Below the pieces are notes generated by a model. The model saw only the letters and a list, made by a program, of their open reading frames with translations. It made no database searches and had not been told where the DNA came from. The translations under genes and the position numbers were made by a program. Below, piece after piece: positions 10,050 to 20,600 of a stretch of DNA of 25,674 bases. Within the stretch, counting starts at the first letter, position 1. Each line of letters opens with the position of its first letter. Source of the DNA: Hysterium pulicare CBS 123377 (taxonomy: Eukaryota > Ascomycota > Dothideomycetes > Hysteriales > Hysteriaceae); NCBI GenBank assembly GCA_000467715.1, contig AJFK01000641.1:1-25674 (forward strand). The letters run 5' to 3'.

Positions 10050-10600
10050 TTTCTTGCGGCTGGCGTATGTGCGGACTAGAGTAAAATGGATTCGGAGAGT
10101 CGGTGAGAAGGCCGAGTTAAAATTGGAGTTGAAAGCGACGGCAGTACTTGCTGCTGATCGTGGTAAACTGGGTATCAAAGAAGTGAAGGAAAGGCGGCAA
10201 ACGCCTGAAGCGTTCGTGGTGGGTGGTGGATAATTGAGGAGACGACTGCGGTGAGTCTCTCTCCTCTTGGGTGCCTAGACGAATGAATACTGGTTGGCTG
10301 GCGGACCTTGCAGCTGGGAGCGGAGCTTCGAATTTTCTGCTCCCCTCCCGACCAGGTTGATCCGCTCCGGTCTTGGCATTCAGCTGATCGCCAAGATAGC
10401 TAGCATGTCCCGCAGCCTTCACGGCAGCGAGCTGCATCCGGCCTTGCTTTCTCCTTCACCTTTCCCTTTCTTGTCATTATACCTTTATTTCTTTACCTTC
10501 CACTACTCAATCGTACGACCTTCACTTATGGGCTGGACCCGAGTCTGTATGCACTCACAATCCGTATCCTCCTCTACAACCAAGCCGAAACCTTAGCATC
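10050..10600. promoter_or_regulatory. Divergent promoter region, OLA1 / PPPDE peptidase
   Basis: These 551 bp lie between the two start codons. On the plus side, 10440-10510 is a pyrimidine-rich tract (long C/T runs), typical of fungal core promoters, feeding the peptidase gene. On the OLA1 side the leader is C/T-rich on the sense strand and stays open in the OLA1 frame back to a TAG at 10277-10275. Three ATGs out of frame or unrelated to OLA1 occur at about 10437-10370 on the minus strand and could act as upstream ORFs if transcribed. Confidence 0.5.
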
Positions 10601-11604
10601 ATGTCTTCCTCTCGCCCACTAAGGGCATCGCGCAAGAGCTCGAGCGGCCATAGATCAACACTATCGCTCCATAAGACAGAAATCAAAATAAATGTCTATG
10701 ACCTGCTGCCTGTGAGATTCCGGCTATCTGTTTTAGTAAAACTCGTAAAGTGAAGCTCAAGAAGCTAACATGTACATGTTTTTCTAGCCCGGAAAGGTGT
10801 CTTCTATACTATGGGCACTAGGAGGATCTCTCCTACATTCTGGTGTTGTCATAAATGAGAAAGAGTACGCATATGGGGGCCATGATATTCCTAAGAAAAC
10901 GGGCGTCTATTGGACCAGGTAAGCGGTTTTGTGTCACTGTTGGCATCGAGGACATCTACTGATAGACCGATAGCCCTGGCATGGAACCTCCGGGCGGCAC
11001 CTGGCGAACTGAGCTTCTCCATGGATTCTCGTTCCGCGCTAGAGAAGAACTCGAAGAAATCATTCTCAAAGTAATCGACATCACAAAGGACCGTTCTTAG
11101 ACTTGAAGCTAACATCTAGTTCAGGCCTGTCAAAAGTTCCAGGGAATGTCCTACAACCTTCTCACGAACAACTGCAACCACTTTACCTCCTACCTCTGCG
11201 AGCAACTCACAAATCGACCTGCACCAAACTGGCTTAATCGTGCCGCTAGCATAGGCGTAGCTCTCCCATGCGTTGTACCACGGGAATGGATAGCACCACC
11301 GGATCATGATACTGCGGATGGAGAGCTCCTTGAAGAGGACTTTGAAGATGAAAGATCGTCCATGCTGCGAAGCGAACAAAGGCAGAGACACCGTCCGTCA
11401 CAGGATGATCAGGAAAATTGGGACAGTGAAATGGATCGAATATCTGGAAGTAGTAGTGGAAGCAATGGCCACCCTGGATACACAACGAGAAACGACGCCC
11501 CAAGATTGGTCTCCCTCAAAGACACCAGCGGCAGGGAAATCCCACCTGCCGAAAGGGCTCCAGCGAGGGCTCAAAAGGCTTCAATGCCTAGGCGAATAAC
11601 ATGA
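10601..11604 (+). CDS. PPPDE/DeSI-type cysteine isopeptidase
   Basis: It belongs to the PPPDE (DeSI) thiol peptidase superfamily, whose members remove SUMO or ubiquitin from proteins; the actual target here is unknown. Exons: 10601-10711, 10788-10918, 10974-11070 and 11125-11604; introns of 76, 55 and 54 nt; 272 residues. The PPPDE domain runs from about residue 29 (IKINVYDLLP) to about 165. The likely catalytic His is His54 in LLHSGVV, and the nucleophile is Cys130 in the hallmark TNNCNHF. The C-terminal 100 residues are hydrophilic, Ser/Glu/Arg-rich and probably disordered. The first 25 residues are basic and serine-rich. Start: an ATG after a pyrimidine-rich leader. It is divergent from OLA1 and convergent with uS11m. 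Confidence 0.9.
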
Positions 11605-12086
11605 ATTTGGACAATTATGATCCCGAATATTGAACGTGACACCCAGACTCACCTGCTTATAGCGCAGCTCAACGAGTGGTAAGACTATGAATGTGTAGAT
11701 AATTTGGGCTCGGTGTAAAACGAAAAATCCACTTTCCGGTTGCTCTCTAATCCTAGTATACTGAGTTCTAATCACTTCATCTTTAGTGGATTATAAGGAA
11801 CCTAGAATTTCTAAAATATCAGGGTAAGATAGAGATGTCTGTTCTGGAGTATGTCACTTGGGGTCGCAAGGTGTGAAGCTTCACATTCGTTTAAGATTTA
11901 CAACCATGCTTCACCCCCCAAGAGAAGTGTTTAAAATCGATTGTACCCGGATCTGGTCTTACCATGCTTCCTATGTTACAGTGCTGTACAGAGCTTCTTT
12001 AGTACCCTCCAATATACGGTTGTCAAGAGATACCCTCGTTCATCAACCTGCCATGCTTTCTGTTTTCCAATTTCAGCAGTAACAGC
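11605..12086. other. Convergent intergenic stretch
   Basis: Stop codons of the PPPDE peptidase (plus) and uS11m (minus) face each other across 482 bp. Small reading frames on both strands show no family resemblance. This should be the 3' untranslated regions and terminators of both genes; I see no defined hairpin or repeat. Confidence 0.6.
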
Positions 12087-12752
12087 TTAACCCAATCTCC
12101 TCGGTGCCGGACTTCTCGTTCCACCAAACTTTAACCTCGTCGAATCTGTCAATCTCACAATCTTGTTCCTCAGATTCCTCCCTTCACTCCCCAGAATCGC
12201 CTTCGTAACAGCCTCTCTCCCAGGTCCAAACCCCCTATACACAAGCTCCAGCTGCCGAATCTGTGTAAGAAGCCCCTTATCCTGGACTCGGCTCATCACG
12301 AAAGCCGCAAGTTGGTACGCCGCATCATAAGTCCCTCGTCCCGCCTTCCGGAATCCAATATTCCCACAAGAGACAGAGATCAAGGCGTCTCGGTTCGGTT
12401 TCGTGAGTGTGAGGTGCGTGTTATGTTTCGTGGCGTAGATGTGAAGATGGTGTCGGGGAGGTTCGGAGAAGACTTCTTCGGACAAGGAGGTGAAGTCTGA
12501 GTCGCCCTTGTCGGGGATGATGCCGTCGAAACTGAAGAGAGGGTCTTTGTCATCGAGCTGTTTCCCAAAGCCGCCTGCAACTGAGGATATGCTTAGTGCT
12601 GGATCTATCCACGACTTGTCGGTTGCGAGGGCTTTCGTGGTGTTGGAGAAGGGTCGGCGGAGGGCCGATTGTGGAGTCAGTTTTGAGCGGCATGATGCGC
12701 AGATGGAAGGCTGAAGAGCCCGAATGAATCGGGGTATCGTGGGCTTGTTCAT
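12087..12752 (-). CDS. MRPS18: Mitochondrial small ribosomal subunit protein uS11m
   Basis: This is the mitochondrial uS11 protein (yeast Mrps18), which sits on the platform of the mitoribosome small subunit near the 3' end of the small-subunit rRNA. A single exon of 221 residues. The first 45 or so residues are basic, rich in Ser/Arg/Ala, with RRPFSNTTK resembling a presequence cleavage region. The uS11 fold starts at about residue 98 (HLHIYATKHNTHLTLT). It holds SVSCGNIGFRKAGRGTYDAAY and VYRGFGPGREA, and ends with the rRNA-binding tail RSPAPRRLG. Start: first ATG of the presequence. It is divergent from TIM44 with 240 bp between start codons; a CCAAT pair lies just upstream. Confidence 0.92.
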   Translation of the reverse strand: MNKPTIPRFIRALQPSICASCRSKLTPQSALRRPFSNTTKALATDKSWIDPALSISSVAGGFGKQLDDKDPLFSFDGIIPDKGDSDFTSLSEEVFSEPPRHHLHIYATKHNTHLTLTKPNRDALISVSCGNIGFRKAGRGTYDAAYQLAAFVMSRVQDKGLLTQIRQLELVYRGFGPGREAVTKAILGSEGRNLRNKIVRLTDSTRLKFGGTRSPAPRRLG

Positions 12753-12992
12753 TTGGATATGAGATGAATTGGCAGGCCAATTGAGGATTGAAAGGGTTGC
12801 ACGGTGGAGTTCTAGCGTTGGGATTTTGGATGGTCCGTGCTTTCCGCTTTTCGGAAAAAGCGTCGAACCATTTATCAGGGCATTCTCTTCTCTATCCTCG
12901 TCGTCCTAGCCCCAGCCCATTATCTCCTCTATCTGTTGGGAAGCGATTTATCTTCTTCGAAAGAGAACACTCCATTCAGCACGTCACTTAGC
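12753..12992. promoter_or_regulatory. Compact bidirectional promoter, uS11m / TIM44
   Basis: Only 240 bp separate the start codons of two mitochondrial genes. The region holds the perfect palindromic pair AATTGG-CAGG-CCAATT at 12767-12782, that is, two opposed CCAAT boxes. It also holds an everted CCG-N5-CGG within TTTCCG/CGGAAA at 12841-12857. CCAAT is the core of the HAP/CBF (NF-Y) site, which in fungi controls respiratory and mitochondrial genes; CCG/CGG pairs are the usual form for Zn2Cys6 factors. Use of either site is inference. Confidence 0.55.
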
Positions 12993-14739
12993 ATGAGACT
13001 GCTGACGAACAGCGCTGTCAGTCGGGCAAGATGGATAACTCCTCATGCATTCGCCTCGGCACCTTCAGGCGTACAAGGACGAACCGCAGCTTATAGGCGG
13101 TTAACAACAAGTCCATTGTCTGCTGCGAAACCCGCGACCCAAGCACCTCTCTCCACTCGAACAATCTCTCAATCCTCACCCTTTCTTTTCCTTCGGGGCG
13201 ACCTCCTCCCCTCGAACGTCCTATTCCGAACGTCTTCCTCCTATATCCGCTATTTTCACTCCCACCCGCAACAATTTCAGCAAGCTCAAAAGCAAGCTGA
13301 AGATGCGAGATCAAGTTCACCGGAACCGGAATGGACTACGAAGGCAAGGACCTCCAAGGAGGGGGCCGCAACGGGGGGGAAAGTAGCGGAAGAACAGGCA
13401 AAGCAGAGCGAATCCCAAGAGCAGAAATCCGGCGAAGAGCAACCTGGAGAGCAGAAAGAGGGCGAGGAAGGAAAGGAGAAAGAGAAGAAGCCTGAGGATG
13501 AGGCCCCGCCACCTCCACATGGTGACAAAACACCATGGCAAGTGTTCACTGAGACTCTGAGCTCCGAATTCAAGAAATCGAAAGAATGGAATGAGTCCAC
13601 CAAAGCTTTGGCATCTGGCATGAACGACTTCACACAGAACCCACATGTCCAGAAAGCTCGATCTACGTACAGCCAAGTCACAGACGCCGCGACATCGAAA
13701 ACTGCCGATGCATTGAAGACTACCGGGAAAGCTATTGGACATGGTGCGGCATGGACTTGGGATACGACCCCAGTGAAGGGTGTACGAAAGGTCGCAAACG
13801 TGACTGGACATGTTGCCGAAATCGTCACAAGACCTGTACGAAAGTCGAAGGCGTTTCAGGCAGTTAAGGAGACTGTAGATGATGGAAGCTCTTCAAGATA
13901 TGGAGGTTGGGTTGAGAAGGAGGAACGAAGGAAGAGGAGGGAACTACGAGAGCTCAATGAGTTGAAAAGGTCAGGTGGGAGGCGAGCCGGTCCAATGGAT
14001 GAAGATCCTGAGTATGTCCTCTCATTCAACCTCAATCATGAGCTTGAGCTAACTAAATAACAGCGCTGGCACAAACGTCACTCTACACAAAGATGCCAAA
14101 TACAAGGAAGTCTGGCGAGATTTCCGAGACTCGTCTCGCGTAATGCAAGGCTTCTTCAACCTCAGATCCCACTACCAAGAATCCGAAAACCCTCTCATCT
14201 CCACCGCACGCAGCATCTCCGACCGCGTAACCGGCTTCTTCGCGGAAAACGAGACCGCGATGGTAATCAAGAAATTCCGCGAAATGGAGCCTAATTTCCA
14301 ACTCGAGCCCTTCCTAACGGAAATGCGCGAGTACATACTCCCAGAAGTCTTGGACGCCTACGTAAAAGGCGACACCGAAACCCTCAAACTCTGGCTCTCG
14401 GCCGCTCAATACCAAGTCTACGCCGCCCTGATGCAACAATACACGACGGCGGGCCTGAAATCCGATGGGCGGATCGTGGATATCAGAGGCGTGGACGTCT
14501 TATCAGCGCGGCTGATCGAACCAGGCGAAGTACCCGTGTTCATCTTAACGTGTAGGACGCAGGAAGTGCACGTCTATCGCAATGCGAAGAGCGGCGAGTT
14601 GGCGGCGGGCATGGATGATAAAGTGCAGCAGGTCACTTATGCGATTGGGGTTACGCGCATTCCGGAGGATGTTAGTAATCCCGAGACGAGAGGGTGGAGG
14701 TTGATTGAGTTGCAGAAGAGTGCGAGGGATTATTATTGA
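12993..14739 (+). CDS. TIM44: Mitochondrial import motor subunit Tim44
   Basis: Tim44 is the peripheral matrix-side subunit of TIM23 that recruits mtHsp70 and the J-protein pair to the incoming precursor. Two exons, 12993-14011 and 14064-14739, with a 52-nt intron containing a clear CTAAC branch point, give 564 residues. A long basic, Ser/Ala-rich presequence ends near SYIRYFHSHPQQ (about 84-94). A charged Glu/Lys linker spans about 130-170. The conserved motor-binding part TPWQVFTETLSSEFKKS starts at 180. The C-terminal Tim44 domain runs from about 350 to 560 and includes ALMQQYTTAGLKSDGRI. The upstream frame is open to 12837 but contains no ATG, so I chose the ATG at 12993. Length is at the upper end for the family because of the extended N-terminus. 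Confidence 0.93.
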
Positions 14740-16066
14740 AGTGTCCTTTTTTTGGGGAGAGAGGGACAACGGATCGCTGGCTCGCCTTGTATTATACCAC
14801 CCACCCACCTACCTACCAACTTACCTCTCACCGGCGATCTACCAACCTCCTTCCTCCCCCCTTCTTGGACTTTCAACCTCCCTCCCTCCATATGTACCTC
14901 ACCCATCTCTAGCATTTCCACAGGCGTCTCAAAACTCTTTCTTATTTTGGGACCTTCCCCGTCCCCATCCTTCCATCTAAACTTACATCTTTTGTCTTAC
15001 TACGTGCCCCACTACCACGAGGGCCAATTTCTATTCTTCTTCGTCTTTTCTATGTTTTGATAGAGGGAAGACTCAGAACGTCTGATATGGCGTTGTTATG
15101 ATGGGCTTATGTGTAACTTCCCCGCTCTTGTATTATATTTGTGTGGTGTGGTGAGGGGAGGAGAGTTGCCGTTGAACGGGGAGGGAAGGAAATGGAGGAA
15201 ATGGTTGAGGGATCTATGTAGGAGAATTGGAGAATTGAATTGAGAATAATTGATTAGAAGAGCTTCAACTATCTAGTACACCTATCCAGTGAAAGGATCC
15301 TGTGATGGCCTTGCTATATGTCTAACACCTTCTACCACGCTTCCCGTACTCTACGAAGGACGTTTGAGCTTTGGGAAAGGGGGAGAGTGGCTTTTAGGTC
15401 TGTCGGAGAAGGGGAAGTAGAGGTAGTATACTACTATCTAGTTTATTATTTAAGAGAAAATAGATTGTAGATATTATTTCTTTTCTTCTCTATCTTTAAG
15501 TAGAGTTATAGAAATAAGCTTTACTTACAGCTGCGCCAGGTGAGCAACGGATGTTCGTGCGTAGAGCTGGAGGTAAAGGGGTTTGGGATAGTGTAGGGAA
15601 AGTAGTGGAGGTAGTAGTATTAACCTAAATTTTTAAGAATATTCTTTTCCCCTTTTTTCTTTAATAGGAAGAAATAGAGTTAGAGAAAAGAGCTTAATGG
15701 GGTAGTTTTAGTTCCTTGAACTAGACTCAACAGGTAGCGCTGAACCCAGGGATTTCTACGTGCGATAATTGTATTGAGGGTACGAGAGTAGAGGATATAC
15801 ATAACAAAAGTCAAAATGGTCGATGCATCAAGAATATACCATCCTTTGCTGCTCTTTCATATGCTCTCTTCTATTATCTAGTCTAGTCTATGTTCGTCCA
15901 GGTTGTCATGAATGGTAAGTTCAGTCGAAATATCCACCCATCTACCCAAATTCTCAGGAGTCTTACCTCCGAGCTGTGAGAATACCTGAACGCCCCTTAC
16001 CCCTTCACGCAGAAAAAGCGGTCCCAACCAACTGGCCGGATTCTTCGCAGGTCGTCCAGTCCGGCA
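14740..16066. other. Convergent 1.3-kb spacer between TIM44 and thioesterase
   Basis: No gene is supportable. Bases 14790-15000 form a C/T-rich, G-poor tract with irregular CCTACC/CCACC repeats, directly after the TIM44 stop and probably in its 3' untranslated region. Bases 15100-15300 are mixed. Bases 15411-15695 hold a diverged direct repeat (separate entry). The stretch ends in the 3' untranslated region of the minus-strand thioesterase. Confidence 0.6.
15411..15695 (+). repeat. Imperfect direct repeat, two units of about 100-110 bp
   Basis: Units at about 15411-15521 and 15595-15695 begin with a GGGAAGTAG-GAGGTAGTA core, continue through a T/A-rich middle ending in TTTAA plus AG-rich bases, and end with the near-identical GAGTTATAGAAATAAGCTT and GAGTTAGAGAAAAGAGCTT. 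Between them lies a more G/C-rich 70-bp spacer. They could be remnants of a tandem duplication or a degraded element; no coding capacity is visible. Confidence 0.4.
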
Positions 16067-17207
16067 TTACTGGGTAGAATACACCCTCGCCATAGTCTGT
16101 ATTAGCCATGTCAGTACATCTGGGAACTTAACTACACCGTCGAAGAAAAAGAGAAGCAAAAATTCAAGGGAAAAGCAACTCACAGCAGCCTGTCTCGGCT
16201 CCACAAAAAGCGCCTCGGCCTCCACAAGCACCACGCCCTCCTCTCCACCCTCCCACGCCTCCTTCCCCGGCAACGTCTCCAACCACCCCCTCACCCACGC
16301 CTTCCTGCCCTCCACTTTCGTCGTCTCCGCCCTCAGCACCACATACTGCTCCGCCAGACACGGTTTCCGATAATCGATCTTCAAGCTGGCAGTCACGCCG
16401 ACTTTGTTCGGTAGAGCGGGGAAACAGCAGCGCGCGAGCCCCTCGTCGAGGAGCGTGGCTAGCAGCCCGCCGTGGACGATGCCCGGGTGGCCGCAGAGGG
16501 CGGGGCCGAGGTATTGCAGGGAGATGAAGGTGCTGCCGTCTTTTGTGGCGAAGGTCAGTGGCGGGACGGCGATTTTCTCTTCGCCTAGTAGAGTGCCGCC
16601 CGTCAGATTACTGGGACGCATTTTCGAGGGGATTTTTAGATGGGGGCGCGAGGGGGTGTATTTGGGGTCTTGGAGGAGGGATTGCGTTAGTGGGTGGTTG
16701 TATATGTAAGAGTCTATCTCGGCGAGCACGTCGCTGTCGGGGGTGTACAAGGTTAGGGTTTCGGCGTCGGTGGGGGGTTGGATGATTTCTTGCACTGTGG
16801 GGAGTGCGGTTGAGGCGGTCATGGTGAAGCCGAGGGTTAGGGAGAGGAGGGTTAGGAGGAGGACTTTTGTTGTGCGGAGCCAGAGAGGCCTTTTAGGTGG
16901 TGGTAGAGGGGATTGGGTGGTTGGTTGGGAGGGTGATATTGGAGGTTCTAGACGGATGAATGTTAGCTGGGAGATTTAAATTTGATATGAGACATGAGAT
17001 CTTGTGGTCAAGATCGCCCAGATTCATGTCCCTGATATCTGGAGCTAGAACCATATACATACCCTTAACAAATCCACTCTGAAGCCTTCTCGTCTGACTC
17101 AATTCTGTGCGGCAAAGTAGTGAATGATTCAATGTGAGCGGTGAGGCGACCCTAACATTCCTGCGCAGCGCTGACCTAATTGCCAAGGGAGCCCGGACTG
17201 GGAGCAT
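16067..17207 (-). CDS. Mitochondrial membrane-anchored hotdog thioesterase-like protein
   Basis: It resembles the THEM4/PaaI-like acyl-CoA thioesterase branch of the hotdog superfamily found in fungal mitochondria; substrate unknown. Exons: 17207-17063, 16947-16184 and 16096-16067; introns of 115 and 87 nt; 312 residues. Residues 1-45 form a basic, acid-poor presequence. A proline-rich linker (50-67) and one membrane segment (77-95, Leu-rich) follow. The hotdog domain spans about 185-300, with the active-site-like motif HPGIVHGGLLATLLDEGLA at 202-220. The tail MARVYSTQ comes from a ten-codon last exon. A start at the internal ATG (16822) would drop the presequence and most of the membrane anchor, so I prefer 17207. 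The 87-nt last intron has no stop and is a multiple of three. An ATTGG (CCAAT on the coding strand) lies 171 nt upstream at 17378-17382. Confidence 0.85.
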
Positions 17208-17613
17208 TTATTAAGCAGAGAGAGGAAGAAAAAATGCAATGACGAATGGAAAGGCTAGAGGGAAATATGGTCGACCGAGTCGTCATCTCGGCCGGAGGTC
17301 TGCGGTCATGTTGCGCTCGGTAAAATCTCGGATGCTGTTCTGCCTCGGCTTAGATAGTGACTATCCTCACTCTCACGATTGGCTGTGTGCCTACCAAGAC
17401 GTAAAAAATGTTTTTCTACGGACCTATGTCTAATGGCAGACTTGTCAAAAGCTATCACGGTCCTTCGATAACATGGCTTGACTTCTCGATTCAGACACCG
17501 TTGCGAACGCTCAATTTCCTTTCCGAGACCAATTCGCCTGCCACCTTTCCGAGCCGCAAAGCATATCAAAACTGTTCATCTTTCCTGCATTCATTCTGAC
17601 CTGCTTATCACGA
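17208..17613. other. Intergenic: thioesterase promoter and MED16 3' end
   Basis: About 400 bp between the thioesterase start and the MED16 stop, both on the minus strand. It should contain the MED16 terminator and the thioesterase promoter. The one recognisable motif is the CCAAT box on the minus strand at 17378-17382. No reading frame here looks like a gene. Confidence 0.55.
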
Positions 17614-20600
17614 CTAACTCTTCTCTTCCAGCAGCATCCATGAATTGCTGCAAACACAATGCTTTGCGACGCCCTGCAACCAACTAACATGATGATGCCC
17701 ATACCCGGGCATACCCTGCGTGATATCCTCCATGTAAGCACAACACCTCGTGCATCTCCTCAAGCCTACTTTCCCGTTCTTGACTTTCATCCCCGGACCG
17801 GCCGCCGCTTGCTCCACGTTGGTATGCGGGCCCCTGACAACCGTTTTCTGACAAACATCCACGACATTGTTCTTGAACCAATTCTTCGAGTGATTGGAAT
17901 CTATCATGCCAAGCCACGTAGTATCGAAGAACATGACTTTGGCCTGGTCGACTTTTTCTAATATCCCGTTCTTCTCGTTGAAAAGAAGCGGTCCTAGTAA
18001 TCTGTGCGCTGCAGGGAGCAGTACGTCTGGAATGCTGCCCATCAGGAGTTGTCTTTCTGCCTGACCTCTCTGATACTCATTGTAACCCTTGTTTTTGTAA
18101 CACTGACGAACCTGGGTATTCGCCTCGGTGACAAAACTTTCGAAGAGCCGCCAATCAAAAGGTGTATCGATGAAGGGTTGCTGGAGTTTGAAGTACATCT
18201 TCCTGAGATCGGTCGAGGGAGGTGTCTGGGCATACATGACCGCCGTCTTGGACATCCACTGTAGAGGCTGTTGCCAGAGCTTCATCATCATCCTTGGAAA
18301 GGCAGACAGGAGGAGAACAAGAGCAGGTGTAGCTTGTTCCTTGATTTTCGCTTCAAGTGAAGCCCGATCAAAGGCAGGCGTGTCTTGCAGCGAGGTACCA
18401 AGGTCGATAAGTTCGTTGAGAACGTAAGCCATGAAATGAATCATCCACCTAGCGAGCCCAATCAGCGAGGGGGCAATCTGGGGCTGTAGCGCATTTTTCT
18501 CGATGTTGCCATGCATGCGAATGATCTGCGTCAAGATCTGTGTGACGTATTTAATGTTGATGATTGCCCACCCAATTTTGCCTGGCACCGTCCTTTTTAT
18601 GGTTGTAGAATTAGGCTCTAGGCCTAGGAGATGTGCCGCACTGAGACCCTTTGCGAAGTTCGGACTTCGTCCAAGCATAAGTAGAGCGCCTCCATTCGGG
18701 TCGTTCTCGGTATCTGGGTCCAGATTGAGGCTCAAGGCAGTAAATAGAAGACTTATGAAGTCTCGTTTGCGTTTGTCTGATATTTCACCCATGACGGCGA
18801 AGATGTCGTCATTGGAGAAGTATTGGTTTGCTGCCGTCGCACATTGAAGTACCAGAGCTGCTATGGCTGCATCATGTTTCGAGTCGTCCTCATCTGCTTT
18901 CAAGGACCCATGAGTGTATTCCATTGATTTCAGTTTGATTGACCCATCGCTCTGCATAGATACGGCCATGCAGTGGTTCGCAGACAACGAAAGATGAAGG
19001 GAGGGTTCGAGGGAGGAGAAAGCGAAACCAGCTTGAGGTAAAGAAGTGACTTTGTCTGTGTTGTAGTCCGCAGTGATAACTTCCATGGTTGAGCGGTTTC
19101 GAAATTCAATCGTGCCATCGCTATAACTGAACGAAATGATCATATTGAACCAAAGGGGAAATGATGACAGAACTAAAGAGTGCGTTGGGTCGTCCGGTTG
19201 CCTCTTCAGTCTGAAAGACTGCCTAGGCTGGACCGAGCTAATGCTCTTCTTCTTGGATGCCACCTGATCCAGACTGGAATGAAGGTGGCTTTGCTGCGTT
19301 CGATGAACTTCCCACTTCGCTATTATACTGAATTGACTTTGTTGAGGCTGAGTTTGATCAAAAGATATAGCGTTTGGCGGATGTGAAAAGATGGCTTGGA
19401 TGGTGGGAAGTGTTCCAGAGTTTCGCTCCGGTGTTGTCGGTAGGAAATTGAGGTGGGTAAGCTGCGCGGGGATTTGTATCTTTTGTTCCGTTCCAGAGTT
19501 AAGATCTCCACTAACCGAAGCAGAGCTCATAGGGCAACAATTGTCTTCGACAAGCAAATTCGCAACTTCCAGTGTGGGTGCGGGCATGGGCTTTGCAGGC
19601 TGTCCGGGCTTTGGTGGAGGCGGCGCTTCCCATCGGGCGCCAATACGGTATAGATGAAGTCGGCCTAGAACATCATGTGCAACTAACAGTAGGGTGTTGT
19701 CTGATTGTGTTAGTAGTCGACCCGAACAAAGAAGGAAATGCATTTATTACCGTTATTGGATGCAAAAGCTGCGTGTGTAAAAGGTTCTCGGGCTGAACTC
19801 ATGCGTTCCAATTCAATGGAGGCTTCGGACCAAGTATTGTCTGGTTGCTGATACTTCAGTCTGAGAAGACCATTTTTACCAACGCACACCAAAGCTGCCT
19901 TGTTTTCCATCGGATGATGCATATCAGTAAAGGCATGACTGTTGAATTCGAAATTCCATCTATCCGCTCCTACAGATGCTGCCCAACAGATATAATTCTG
20001 ACGATGTTAGCGGAGGCTCGTAAATCTACTAGACTTGTGAATGTACCTTCTGTTGGTGCGGGATGATATTTAGCCAATGCATACCAACAACTTGGCCCAT
20101 TTCGTCTTCACTATCGTTCCCATGAGATCGCAATAGGTTCATACGTCCGAGCGCTGATGTGCTGGTGAAGATAAACATGCGGCCAGCGGCATCTAATACT
20201 GCCAGGTCGCTGCCCATGTAACTCCAATAAACGTGGACATATGGAAAGTCATCACTGGCAGGTGGTATGTTTAAGGGGATGTCGTTTCCAAGATCCCATT
20301 TACCAGTGGATACATTCCGATAGAAAGCTTTGAGGTTAACACCGCGTCCTTCAGGTGTGATGTACGCCACGCAGCCATTTTTGGACCAAGCAATCTTTCT
20401 GTTTGTGGATTAGTACGAGCGAAGGAAATAGCGAGTAGTTCGGAGAGAGGATAAATGGAACTTTGGCGTCTGCTGTATGACTAGCAAAGGGATTGCGAAA
20501 AGCATCTAAGATTCTTGAAGAAGGTTCATGACAGAATGATGGGAACTTACTGGCAGCATCCACTCTCATGTAACTCATCTAATCGTTGGGCGAGGCCTTT

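Noticed and set aside
12837-12992. N-terminal extension of TIM44 with a hydrophobic stretch
   Set aside because: The frame is open but starts with GTG and has no ATG. The ATG at 12993 opens a good presequence, and the extension overlaps promoter-like sequence.
13286-13828. 180-codon minus-strand reading frame opposite TIM44
   Set aside because: Cys/Phe/Ser-rich composition is the mirror of Glu/Lys-rich Tim44 codons; no motif.
14790-15000. C/T-rich tract resembling a microsatellite
   Set aside because: The repeat unit is irregular (mixed CCTACC, CCACC, CCTCC) and not a clean tandem array. It is described as part of the spacer.
16834-16858. Two TTAGGG-like, telomere-type repeats
   Set aside because: They lie in the coding sequence of the Leu-rich membrane segment of the thioesterase (CTAACC and CTC codons). 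Only two imperfect copies exist, inside a conserved-gene region, so this is not an interstitial telomere.
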